Below are positions 39,501 through 47,479 of a DNA stretch of 64,000 bases, piece after piece; the stretch's first letter is position 1, and each line of letters opens with the position of its first letter. The position numbers and the translations under genes were made by a program. This DNA is from DATJLY01 sp963773665 (GTDB lineage: Bacteria; Pseudomonadota; Alphaproteobacteria; ATCC43930; CGMCC-115725). The stretch spans positions 1 to 64,000 of the forward strand of contig CAVZBZ010000002.1 of NCBI GenBank assembly GCA_963773665.1, given 5' to 3'. Below the pieces are notes generated by a model. That model saw nothing but the letters and a program-made list of their open reading frames with translations. It was not told the origin of the DNA and ran no database searches.

Positions 39501-40370
39501 ATGCCATCGAACAAGGTGCATATTCTCGACAATGTAAATTGCGTCTACTGCAACCGCGCGCTTGACCCGGCAATGCAGACCAAAGAGCACGTCATCGGCC
39601 GGCGCTTCGTCCCCAAAGGGAAACTGGACGGCCAATGGAATCTTATCCTTTGGGCCTGCCGCGACTGTAATGGCCTCAAGGCCGATCTTGAGAACGACCT
39701 GTCCGCAATCACGATGCTGCCCGACCTGACGGGGCAGTTTGGTCACGACGATCTGAGTGTCGCGAGCGAGGCCGGGCGTAAAGCCAACAGATCAACAAGT
39801 CGCCGCACGGGGAAACCGGTGAAGGACAGTAGGGAGAATCTGAAGCTAAATATGCAGTTGGCGCCGGGATGCGAGATCACGTTTGGGCTGGTATCGCCGC
39901 CTCAGGCCGACAGGGAAAGGGTCTTCCGGCTGGCCCAGCTTCAGGTGATGGCATTCTTTTATATGGTGACCTTCGATCCGGAAACGAGAAGAGGCGGTTA
40001 TTGGCCGGGCGAGATTCTTCCCGTTCTGGAAGCCGGTCATCGGGATTGGGGCAACGTTGTCCACCGGGCCTTCATGGATGCCGTGGTGAGCTGGGAGCCT
40101 CGCGTTCTTGCCGGAACCGCAGATCGATTCTTCAAAATCGTGTTGAGGCGGCATCCGTCCGCCGACTGCTGGTCTTGGGCTCTTGAGTGGAACCGTCAAC
40201 ACAGGGTTGTCGGCTTTTGTGGTGAACGGGCTGCCGCGGAAGCGGAGTTCGCAAAATTCCCCAAACTCGAAATGACCACGATTTCCGAAGGCCCTGATCA
40301 CCACGTCCGATCGCGCATCGAAAAACCTCTGTCTGAGACGGACGACAAGCTCTTTGCTTGGGAGGGCTGA
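39501..40370 (+). CDS. HNH endonuclease-like protein
   Basis: I favour ATG 39501 (MPSNKVHILDNVNCVYCNRA); an upstream ATG at 39450 is in frame. CVYCNRALDP, then KEHVIGRRFVPKG, then LWACRDCNGLKADLENDLS form the CxxC...H...CxxCN arrangement of HNH nucleases, with EHVIG holding the metal-site His. The C-terminal 170 residues are helical and unrecognised. Length about 289 residues, intact. It is the first gene of the repeat-bracketed cassette and may be the DNA-cutting effector of a small defence module (inference). Confidence 0.7.
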   Translation: MPSNKVHILDNVNCVYCNRALDPAMQTKEHVIGRRFVPKGKLDGQWNLILWACRDCNGLKADLENDLSAITMLPDLTGQFGHDDLSVASEAGRKANRSTSRRTGKPVKDSRENLKLNMQLAPGCEITFGLVSPPQADRERVFRLAQLQVMAFFYMVTFDPETRRGGYWPGEILPVLEAGHRDWGNVVHRAFMDAVVSWEPRVLAGTADRFFKIVLRRHPSADCWSWALEWNRQHRVVGFCGERAAAEAEFAKFPKLEMTTISEGPDHHVRSRIEKPLSETDDKLFAWEG

Positions 40371-40379
40371 ACGGCAAAG

Positions 40380-41249
40380 ATGTCAAAACTTTTGTCATTG
40401 AAGGATTTCAGGGCGCGGAGGCGGGTGCTATCTGCCGACGACTTTGCGTTTGGTGGTGAAGATGTTTCCCCGCGCGACCCGATCGACGAATACACGTGGA
40501 AAGGTTTGACGACGCTCCCGACCGACGTGTCCATTCGTACATCCGATCAAAATGGGAAGCGGTTGCGGATTCTCTATTCCCTCTGGGGGCATTGGCTGCA
40601 AGCGATCGATCCCCCAAACGAGGACGGCTCGCCGTCCGACAATATGACATCGGCACCCATGCTTGATGCCGCCGATGAACTTCAGGCTGCTATCTTCAAT
40701 GCGCTTCATGGCTTCTATCGCCCGTCTGTCGGCTGCGCGCGCAACGCGTTGGAACTCGTCGCCGTAGGTTCGGCGTGTCAGGCCCTCAATCTCAACAGAC
40801 GATACAAGGACTGGCGCGACGGCACGGCTGATTTCGGTTTTGGGTCAGCGTGCGATCAGTTGAGCAGCGCCGAACGCGCGCTAGGCCTCAAAAATGTTCT
40901 GGCGGCCAAGGCAAATGACAATCTCTTTGATCAAAAGACGCAAAACAGCGAAGGCGGCTGGATCAGGCGTCTATATGCCAAGCTTTGCGACTACGCTCAT
41001 TCCCGCCCCGATTTCACCAGTGGTGACCTCTGGAGTAGCAATGGCCCTGTGTATGTCACCGAAGCTTTTCATCTTTGCTTCGAGATGCAGATCGAAACCT
41101 TCGCGGCTTGTTATATCCTGACCAAGATCGCCAATCCCAACCTGCGAATAGAGCCGGAACTGCGGACCATTCTGTTCGATAATCACACCTGTCCTTGGCT
41201 CAAAATATCAATGGAGGCTGCAAAGCATCTTGGGCTTCTATTGCCGTAA
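40380..41249 (+). CDS. Hypothetical helical protein, possible HEPN-like fold
   Basis: This 289-residue protein starts MSKLLSLKDFRARRRVLSAD nine bases after the HNH gene, so it is co-transcribed. It is mostly alpha-helical, with RNALELVAVGSACQALNLNR and IRRLYAKLCDYAHSRPDF. The DYAHSRP element resembles the conserved His-Arg region of HEPN-type or abortive-infection helical domains, but I cannot confirm the R-x4-6-H spacing. No signal or membrane segment is present. It is intact. The function is unknown. Confidence 0.5.
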   Translation: MSKLLSLKDFRARRRVLSADDFAFGGEDVSPRDPIDEYTWKGLTTLPTDVSIRTSDQNGKRLRILYSLWGHWLQAIDPPNEDGSPSDNMTSAPMLDAADELQAAIFNALHGFYRPSVGCARNALELVAVGSACQALNLNRRYKDWRDGTADFGFGSACDQLSSAERALGLKNVLAAKANDNLFDQKTQNSEGGWIRRLYAKLCDYAHSRPDFTSGDLWSSNGPVYVTEAFHLCFEMQIETFAACYILTKIANPNLRIEPELRTILFDNHTCPWLKISMEAAKHLGLLLP

Positions 41250-41330
41250 GGCCGACCTAAGCGGCTGAAGAACCGAGGACGAAGCGGCGATCCGACACGG
41301 GGAGCGGGCGCCAGATCGACGGACCGGTGC

Positions 41331-41381
41331 TTGACAACAGCGCCATACCTGTGCAATTATCACAAGTGATATTTACACAGG
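41331..41381 (+). promoter_or_regulatory. Promoter overlapped by nested palindromes (autoregulation)
   Basis: TTGACA (41331-41336), 17 bases, then CAATTA (or AATTAT one base on) forms a sigma70-like promoter for the HTH-HEPN gene at 41395. Over and after the -10 lie two nested inverted repeats: ATCAC-AA-GTGAT (41359-41370) and CCTGTG...CACAGG (41348-41353 and 41376-41381). They are natural operators for the XRE-type HTH at the head of the encoded protein. Autorepression is inferred. Confidence 0.6.
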
Positions 41382-41394
41382 AGCCTTCTCGCGG

Positions 41395-42516
41395 ATGAAA
41401 CCTGAAGATGTTCGAATGGCACGTGCCGCTCTCAATTGGTCCCTTGAACAATTGGCCCAGGCGTCTGGGATTCATCGTAACACCATCTCAAATTTCGAGA
41501 CCGGCAAATATGCCGGCGACCCCGCCACGGTCGCTGCAATCAAGCGCACACTCGAATCCTTTGGCGTGATCTTCCCCGACGAGGCGGGGGAGAACTCGAC
41601 CGTAACGCTAAGGCGATTTCAGGTGGGTGATGTTGTCCGGTTCAGGGCTCAGTCGCGCGTGCGAAGCAATTATGACATCGCCGAAGATGATCTCGGAACG
41701 GTTGTCTGGGTAGAGCCGCATCCTCCGGAAACGGGGCCGACCTATAAAGTCGAGGTTCATTTCGAGCGCGCACGTCTACCTCGGATCTTCAAATATGAAT
41801 ACGAGCTGATGAAGGCGGCGCCGCCCGGGTATGTCCCTACTGTGAGTGTTCCCGCGGTGACTCCACATGTTTCCAAGAATGACGTGGAGGAGTTCTGCAA
41901 CGTCTGCGTTTCCCTGCGATCCACGTCTCGTCATTACCAGATATTGTTCAAGGAAGGCGCGGACCTTCGGCGTGAGCTTTTGCAGAGCATCTCGCCTACG
42001 TTTTTTGGCGATCTGAATGCGATGTTAATCGAACATCTGATCCTTCAGATTTGTAAAATCACGGACCCGGAGGGAAGTCCCGCGCGCAGGAACCTTACGG
42101 TCGAATTCCTTATCAACAATTCTGACTTTCCAGTCGCCAGCACGGAATTGCTCAGGCTTAAGCGTCTTGGTGAGTCAATGGACGCCTTCCGGGCAAAAAT
42201 ACTCCCGGCGCGGAACAAACTCATCGGACATCTTGATCGTGGCTCCGTCCATGGTGGCAAGGCGCTCGGCGCCGCAGACGACAATTCATGGAATCAATTT
42301 TGGCTCGATCTGCAAGACTTTCTGCACATTCTTCATAAGAAATATATCGATCCGCACGGCGTGTTTTATTTGAACGGCGTCGGTCAGTTGTCCGACGCCG
42401 ACTCTCTCGTAAAGGCTCTCAAAGAGAGCACTTATTTTCATGCGCTGCTGAATGACAAGAAATCTACGCGGAACTGTGCAGACGTGGCATTCGGATCGAA
42501 ATTTGCCGAAGCCTGA
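41395..42516 (+). CDS. XRE-type HTH fused to HEPN (AbiU2-like) domain
   Basis: This 373-residue protein begins MKPEDVRMARAALNWSLEQL. Residues 1-65 are an XRE helix-turn-helix (LAQASGIHRNTISNFETGKY). Residues about 75-145 are a small beta domain (VGDVVRFRAQSRVRSNYDI). The C-terminal 220 residues are helical with AKILPARNKLIGHLDRG, where R-NKLIG-H is the HEPN R-x5-H motif as in AbiU2. A regulator and a putative ribonuclease on one chain suggests a self-repressing toxin or abortive-infection protein. It is intact, and its promoter carries matching palindromes. Confidence 0.7.
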   Translation: MKPEDVRMARAALNWSLEQLAQASGIHRNTISNFETGKYAGDPATVAAIKRTLESFGVIFPDEAGENSTVTLRRFQVGDVVRFRAQSRVRSNYDIAEDDLGTVVWVEPHPPETGPTYKVEVHFERARLPRIFKYEYELMKAAPPGYVPTVSVPAVTPHVSKNDVEEFCNVCVSLRSTSRHYQILFKEGADLRRELLQSISPTFFGDLNAMLIEHLILQICKITDPEGSPARRNLTVEFLINNSDFPVASTELLRLKRLGESMDAFRAKILPARNKLIGHLDRGSVHGGKALGAADDNSWNQFWLDLQDFLHILHKKYIDPHGVFYLNGVGQLSDADSLVKALKESTYFHALLNDKKSTRNCADVAFGSKFAEA

Positions 42517-42559
42517 CGAATCTGCTCTGTCGATGAAAGTGATAAGGGGCTGAGTGTTC

Positions 42560-43177
42560 ATGAAACATGCCGTCACGCGCTTCAAGAATTTGAAAGTTGG
42601 CTTGAAGGAACTCGAAAAGTTTATTCGGAGTGGCACGCAACTCTATTCAGGCCGGCCTCTCAAAAAGTTCGGCATGATGCTTCCCCGCGAGATGGTAGGG
42701 AACTGGCTCGTGTGCGCTGTGATCAATGCGGACGACGGAACCGAGCGGCTCACCTTCACCAGCGACCCGACCGGCGGCGACGGTGTTATCTACGACACAG
42801 TAACAGAACATACGTGGCTGACTGAGCACGTCATGGTCCCGCGGGCACCCGAGGGCGACAAGCCGGACATCAAGGCGCTGATCCTGACAGCAGTCGAGTC
42901 CAAGCAGAAGAAGGGCGGGGCCGCTTACGCGTCGGGCAAAACGCTGATCGTGTTTTTGGAAGCCGGCGGCGAAGTGCCATGGTCTCCCAATACGGTCGCT
43001 AAAGCGCTGCCCAAAACGGATTTTGACGGTGTGTGGGTCGTCGGACTGCAAGGGGTGGACGACGGCGCATACGTCTACGGCGTCACGCATCTCGATGCGA
43101 GTGAAGGCAACGCCGCAACATGGAGTGTGCGCATCAACGCGACCTTCGATGCATGGGAGATAAAGCGATTGCAGTGA
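42560..43177 (+). CDS. Hypothetical protein at end of HNH/HEPN cassette
   Basis: ATG 42560 (MKHAVTRFKNLKVGLKELEK) starts a 205-residue intact protein. The interior (LVCAVINADDGTERLTFTSD, VESKQKKGGAAYASGKTLIV, then FLEAGGEVPWSPNTVAK) has a conserved-looking ExK element that recalls PD-(D/E)XK enzymes. I cannot assign a family. It follows the HTH-HEPN gene by 43 bases on the same strand and could be its partner. Its 3' end overlaps a convergent small gene by 44 bases. Confidence 0.5.
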   Translation: MKHAVTRFKNLKVGLKELEKFIRSGTQLYSGRPLKKFGMMLPREMVGNWLVCAVINADDGTERLTFTSDPTGGDGVIYDTVTEHTWLTEHVMVPRAPEGDKPDIKALILTAVESKQKKGGAAYASGKTLIVFLEAGGEVPWSPNTVAKALPKTDFDGVWVVGLQGVDDGAYVYGVTHLDASEGNAATWSVRINATFDAWEIKRLQ

Positions 43178-43433
43178 ACGCTGCGGCGCGCCTTGCGCGG
43201 CACCATTCCTCGCGCTTTTGCGCGGCGGCTTCCATCTCTTTGGCTTCTGCCTCGTTCAGGATTGTCCCCGGCACCTTGTGCATCCGCTCGTCCTCATTGC
43301 CGAGCCCGAGCGCGAAACCCATCATCATCAGGTGTTTGAAGGAAAGGGCCATGTCCGGTTGCTTGTCCGGCAAGAGCAGGTTGCACGTGCTGTCTTCGCG
43401 GATGATGACGACACCGGGCAGGTGATGGCGCAT
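43134..43433 (-). CDS. Small hypothetical protein, paralogue B
   Basis: ATG 43433 gives a 99-residue protein, MRHHLPGVVIIREDSTCNLL, with FKHLMMMGFALGLGNEDERM shared with paralogue A and a Glu/Arg-rich C-terminal helix (EAKEMEAAAQKREEW). The shared part is the right copy of the 105-bp repeat. It is divergent from the ParB-like gene across a 400-base leader, so this is probably the ancestral position. The function is unknown. Confidence 0.55.
   Translation of the reverse strand: MRHHLPGVVIIREDSTCNLLLPDKQPDMALSFKHLMMMGFALGLGNEDERMHKVPGTILNEAEAKEMEAAAQKREEWCRARRAAAFTAIALSPMHRRSR
43249..43353 (+). repeat. 105-bp direct repeat, right copy
   Basis: This is the partner of 39290-39394, identical at 101 of 105 positions by my alignment, in the same orientation. 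It lies in the backbone gene upstream of the ParB-like leader, which suggests that the cassette to its left was acquired together with a second copy of this end. Confidence 0.85.
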
Positions 43434-43834
43434 CCGGCCCTGCCCGATGGTCCGGGCCGGACCCGGCTCTAGGCTTCGCCCCGAGCCCGCCTTGCGGTCT
43501 CGGCCATGCGGTGACGATCCGTTGCGCGAAGATCCGATGGCGTGAGCCTGCGGCTCACTGATTTTTTCCTGAATTGAAGCAGGGCTCAGGGAGGGCGCCG
43601 CCCTCCCTCCCTTCGGTGCGTCTTCTGTTGGACCGGCAGGGCCGCGTCCGGCGCAGGCCAAGTGTAGCCCGCCCCGTCCGCAACCCGGCCGGCCGCGAAC
43701 ACGCGCCGACCCAGACCCTACCCGCTCTCGCCGAGGGGCAACCGGGTGCAGGCGCACCCGTCTTTCCAAAGGAAGGAAGGGTTGAAGGGACGCGAAGGTC
43801 GCGGCCCGCGCTCAATTCAAGAAGGAGACTATCT
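43434..43834 (+). promoter_or_regulatory. Structured leader upstream of the ParB-like gene
   Basis: This is a gene-free 400-base leader. Bases 43454-43533 are similar to 6183-6273 before ardC. It has GTGAGCC-TGC-GGCTCAC (43542-43558) and a GC-rich palindrome near 43589-43606. It ends GAAGGAGACTATCT before ATG 43835, a strong ribosome site. The resemblance between two leaders 37 kb apart argues for a shared function. Confidence 0.5.
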
Positions 43835-45572
43835 ATGACCATGCAATCTGTTTCGTTATCGGCGCTGGAAGCATCCGCCGCGAACCCGCGCCGGAAGATC
43901 GACCGCAAGACCATCGAGGGGCTTGCCGCCAGCATCAGGACCGATGGGTTGTTGCACAACCTTGTCGTCAGTCCGGTGAAGGGCAAAGGCAAGAACGGAG
44001 CGTTACCAGATCGTCAGCGGATCGCGGCGCTTCGAGGCGCTGCGGCTGTTGGAGCAGCGCGGCGAATTGCCGGAGGATTTCACGGTCGCGGTGGAGGTGC
44101 GCGACGACCTCTCCAAGGACCAGACGCTGCGCATCGCCACCGTCGAGAATTTGCAGCGGCAGAACATGACGCCGCTGGAAGAAGCGGCGGCGCTGACCAA
44201 GCTGGTTCACAAGGGCGTCACGCTGGACGATGTGGTCGCGCAGACGGGATTGAGCGCCACCACCATCAAGCGGCGTCTGGCGCTCAACGCGCTGTGCAAG
44301 GAGGCAAAGGCTTTGCTGGCGAAGGGTGGACTCACCCTGTCGCAGGCCGAGGCTTTGACCTTGGGCAGCGACGAGGCGCAGCGGGGCATTCTTGAGCAGA
44401 TCGAGAACGGCTCCGAGGCCAGCGCCGAGGATATCAAGGGAACCTTGCTGGACGACCGCCCGACCGTGGCCTTGGCGATCTTCCCGGCGGAGCAATACAC
44501 CGGCACCATCACCACCGACCTGTTTGCCGAGGACGAGACTTCGTATTTTGACGATGCGGAGCAGTTCATGGCGTTGCAGAAGGAGGCCGTTGCCGAACTG
44601 GTGAAGCATCACGAGGAAACCGCCGCATGGGTGGAGGTGACGCAAGGCTGGCACATTCCCGAGTGGCAGTACCGCAAGGCGCGGAAGAACCAGAAAGGCG
44701 GCGTCCTTATCAATCTCGCGCCCTTCGGGCCGCGTCGAGATCAGGGAAGGTCTGGCCAAGGTCAGGATCGAGAAGGAAACCGCCAAGGCGATTGCGGAGA
44801 ACCCGGCAGCGCCCGTGAAGGTGAAGGCCGCCTATCCCAAGTCGCTGTGCGCCTACATCGCCCATCACAAGGCGGCAGCCCTCGCGGAAATCCTTCTCGC
44901 CAGCCCGCGCGCGGCGCAGGAAGTGATGATCGTGCGGACCTTGGTGAAATTCCGCCCGCACGAGTCCATCAAGGCGCTGGCGAAGGAAGCCGATCCGCAA
45001 AGCGCGTACCGCGTTCTTGAGACACAGGCGCGTCAGTTCGCGGGCCGGTTCGGGTTCGTCATCGAGGAAGGGGAGTCGGTGTGGGACAGCTTCCCGCCGT
45101 CCTTCACCGACGAACTCACCTTGTACGAAGCGGTGAGGGGTTTCTCGCGATCACGACCTCGCCGAATTGCAAATCCTGCTGACCGCGCTTTCCTTCGGGC
45201 AGGAGAATTGCGACCGGCTCGATACCAGCGACAGCCTGTTCAACCGCGTGGCGCGTGATTTGAGCGTGGACATGCGCAATCACTGGAGTCCCGATGCTTC
45301 GTTCTTCGGCAAGCGCACCCGCGACCAGTTGGTGTCCATCGCCATCGAGTGCGGCTACGCCGAGGGCAAGGGTCAGGTGTCGTCCTACAAGAAGACCGAT
45401 CTCGTGAATTGCCTGGCGCGGCATTTCCAGAGCGCGAAGGCGGCGGCGGAGCCGACCCCGGCGCAGCAGCAAAGCGCGGGAGTGGTTGCCCGAGGCGATG
45501 CTGTTTCCCGCCGTGGATATGGGCGCGCCCGCCGAGGCGGAATTTGACGAAGGCGAGGAAGATGTTGAATAG
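43835..45572 (+). pseudogene. Large ParB/Spo0J-like protein, frameshifted
   Basis: ATG 43835 opens MTMQSVSLSALEASAANPRR. The ParB N-terminal domain follows (DGLLHNLVVSPVKGKGK; after a break near 44002, ERYQIVSGSRRFEALRLLEQ) and includes the GSRR box. The HTH region is NLQRQNMTPLEEAAALTKLV and GLSATTIKRRLALN. Further breaks occur near 44730, 45135 and 45480. It ends EFDEGEEDVE at 45572, about 578 residues, much longer than chromosomal ParB. Such large ParB-like proteins sit in the leading regions of conjugative elements with ArdC; some are transcription factors or nucleases rather than partition proteins. Confidence 0.78.
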
Positions 45573-45583
45573 TCACGTGACAG

Positions 45584-45618
45584 ACACGGCCCGTATGCCC
45601 CGCAGCTACGGGCCGTGT
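45584..45618 (+). terminator. Hairpin terminator after the ParB-like gene
   Basis: ACACGGCCCGTA (45584-45595), an 11-base loop and TACGGGCCGTGT (45607-45618) form a perfect 12-bp stem, followed by TCGTTTTCC. It lies 12 bases after the stop codon at 45572 and is a likely intrinsic terminator. Confidence 0.65.
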
Positions 45619-45640
45619 TCGTTTTCCGGGAAGCGACATC

Positions 45641-45667
45641 AACGGGCCGTCCTTGCGACGGCCCGTT
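45641..45667 (+). terminator. Second hairpin, repeated at 46007
   Basis: AACGGGCCGTC, CTTGC, GACGGCCCGTT (45641-45667) is followed by TTC. Nearly the same sequence (AACGGGCCGTCCTTGCGATG) recurs at 46007-46031. The two copies bracket the small gene 45691-46001. Confidence 0.55.
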
Positions 45668-45690
45668 TTCGTATGCGACGATCCCGGCCA

Positions 45691-46001
45691 TGAGAAAACC
45701 CGATCCCGAGAAGCTGGCCGACGAACTGCGCAAGCGCATCGAGACGGGACGCCTGACGCTGGAAGCGGCCGAGGCGGAGCGGATCGCGGCGGCGCTGGAG
45801 ACGCTGCGAAGCCGCTGCGCCGAGGCGTACCAGGTCGTCGGTTCTCTCGCCAGCGACGCCGGGCTGTTCGGCGATCCCGCCGTCATACGCGCGCTCGACC
45901 TGTTGAGCCGCCCGTTCCGCAAAGGCGACATCCTGCCGTTTCATACGGCAAAGGATGTGAAGCCCGCGCCTTTGATGCCCGCCAAGCGCTCAGGGAAGTG
46001 A
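45691..46001 (+). CDS. Hypothetical helical protein, 103 residues
   Basis: ATG 45691 opens MRKPDPEKLADELRKRIETG. The whole protein looks helical and charged (LEAAEAERIAAALETLRSRC) and ends with a basic tail (LMPAKRSGK). No signal or membrane segment is visible. I recognise no family. It lies between the two copies of the hairpin repeat and next to the ParB-like gene, so it is a backbone gene. The frame is intact. Confidence 0.5.
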
Positions 46002-46193
46002 GACGAACGGGCCGTCCTTGCGATGGCCCGTGCCGGTCAGCAGCTTCGACGCCGTGCCGCCGGGCGGGATTTCGCAGAGGATGGCGACGAAATCGCCGAT
46101 CCTGAATTCTTCCTCGTCCCGCCACGGTTCCGTGAAGACCGGCAGATCGTTTTCCAGCCCAAGCCGGTAGCTCCGCACATGCCACTTCTCCAA
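45990..46193 (-). CDS. Small hypothetical protein
   Basis: A 67-residue minus-strand ORF (TTG 46193: EKWHVRSYRLGLENDLPVF...) with IGDFVAILCEIPPGGTASKL looks like a small beta-barrel. The only start is TTG, and the stop of the gene upstream is three bases before, which suggests coupling. It overlaps the convergent helical gene by 12 bases. There is no family assignment, and the weak start lowers confidence. Confidence 0.4.
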   Translation of the reverse strand: MEKWHVRSYRLGLENDLPVFTEPWRDEEEFRIGDFVAILCEIPPGGTASKLLTGTGHRKDGPFVSLP

Positions 46194-46196
46194 TTT

Positions 46197-46455
46197 TTAA
46201 TCGCCGCCGCCGAGCGCGGCGAGCCTCTGCGCGTCCTCGCTGTTCAGCGCGAGGCCATGCACATGCAGGTAGAACCCGTCGCCGAATTGCGTTTCATAGA
46301 CATCTTCGTTCAGCACCGCCCAGACAGTCAGGATGCCGCCCGCGTCCTTGATCCGCTGGCGCACGCTCTCGACCATCGCGGGCGTGATTTCGGTTTCGCC
46401 GGGATACTGGGGCGGGCCGATACTGCAGGATATTGCGCTCCTCTGGAAGCGGCAT
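46197..46455 (-). pseudogene. Small hypothetical protein (probable frameshift)
   Basis: From ATG 46455 the frame gives MPLPEERNILQYRPAP, then an extra C near 46416 shifts it. The other frame continues QYPGETEITPAMVESVRQRI and GGILTVWAVLNEDVYETQFG, ending LAALGGGD at 46197. The product would be about 86 residues, perhaps an alpha/beta fold. An upstream ATG at 46509 is also open. No family is recognised. It is coupled to the downstream 67-residue gene. Confidence 0.4.
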
Positions 46456-46667
46456 GAGCAGGGCTTTTCGATAATCCGTCGGAGCATAGCAGAGACAGTG
46501 CCGAAGCAAACATTGCGATAATGCCCCCTACCAGTTCCGGTAGGTGACGATCCCCTGAAATAAATGTGAATAAGAATGGCGGGAGGAATTATTCCACCTC
46601 CCGGCAAGGCTCGAAGTCTGCCTAATGAAGACTGTCCAAAAACACGGAATGGCGGGGGATTTAATTC

Positions 46668-47441
46668 ATGCTGATGTTTGCTGTCTTGGCGCGTGAGCGC
46701 GGGCGCTTGTTCAGCCTTTTGCTTCTGTCTCTTCTCTTCCTGACTTCATGGCGTGTTCAAACCGCGCACGCCGATGGTGTAAATGCCGTGATCAGTTCGG
46801 GCAAAACCGCCACGGGCCAGATCGCTTCCGCATCCGGATTCGACACTTACACCTTCGAGGTTCCTGTTGCCGGAGTTTCATTCGTTCTCGATCTCGCTGA
46901 AACCGGTCCGCACGACGAAACCTTCCTGCCCACTCTCACTCTGACAGATCCCGTCGGCAATGTTGGCGGAAAAGGGCACGTTTACTCCCAGGTGATCAGC
47001 ATGCCGAATGCTGCCGCAGGCAAGTGGATCGTGACAGTTGACCGTCATAATTCCGGGTCAACAGGGGGCACTTACGCTCTGACGCTCATCGAGATTCCCG
47101 GCGCCATTGCCCAATCCGATGGCACGCCCGCCGTCGCACTCACTCCCGGCACGAGTTTCTCGCAATCCAGCACTCCCGGACGGCTGAGTGTGTTCACCTT
47201 TCCGGGCGTTGCCGGACAGAAGATGACCCTCTCCCTCGATGCTGCAGCCGAAAGCGGGATTTTTCCCCAGGCTGCCGTCTTTGCGCCGGGGGGCGGTCCC
47301 GCCGCAGGGGTTGCCTGCAACAGCAGTTGCTCTCAGGACTTTACGCCAGCGACAAGCGGCACTTACACAGTTCTCGCGTGGCGGATTGATGAGAGCGAAG
47401 GCGCGGGAACATATTCACTGTCCGTGGCCAGCAGCAAATAA
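46668..47441 (+). CDS. Secreted protein with pre-peptidase-like beta domains
   Basis: A 257-residue protein with a Sec signal peptide (RLFSLLLLSLLFLTSW, cleavage probably after AHA near residue 35). Two repeats follow, each with an F-D-T-Y-x-F or S-V-F-T-F core and a GTYALTLIE or GTYTVLAWRI strand, like the pre-peptidase C-terminal (PPC) beta-sandwich. The N-terminus resembles that of the Rhs protein 39 bases downstream (FDTYTF versus FDTYSF), so the two are related and likely co-expressed. The role may be as a secreted partner or carrier for the toxin. It is intact. Confidence 0.6.
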   Translation: MLMFAVLARERGRLFSLLLLSLLFLTSWRVQTAHADGVNAVISSGKTATGQIASASGFDTYTFEVPVAGVSFVLDLAETGPHDETFLPTLTLTDPVGNVGGKGHVYSQVISMPNAAAGKWIVTVDRHNSGSTGGTYALTLIEIPGAIAQSDGTPAVALTPGTSFSQSSTPGRLSVFTFPGVAGQKMTLSLDAAAESGIFPQAAVFAPGGGPAAGVACNSSCSQDFTPATSGTYTVLAWRIDESEGAGTYSLSVASSK

Positions 47442-47479
47442 CCGATCAAATAACTGATTTTGTACGTGGGGGAATATTT

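Noticed and set aside
43835..45572. Calling the ParB-like protein a partition protein with a parS system
   Set aside because: No parA gene and no obvious parS-like palindrome cluster are in the window, and the protein is far longer than chromosomal ParB.
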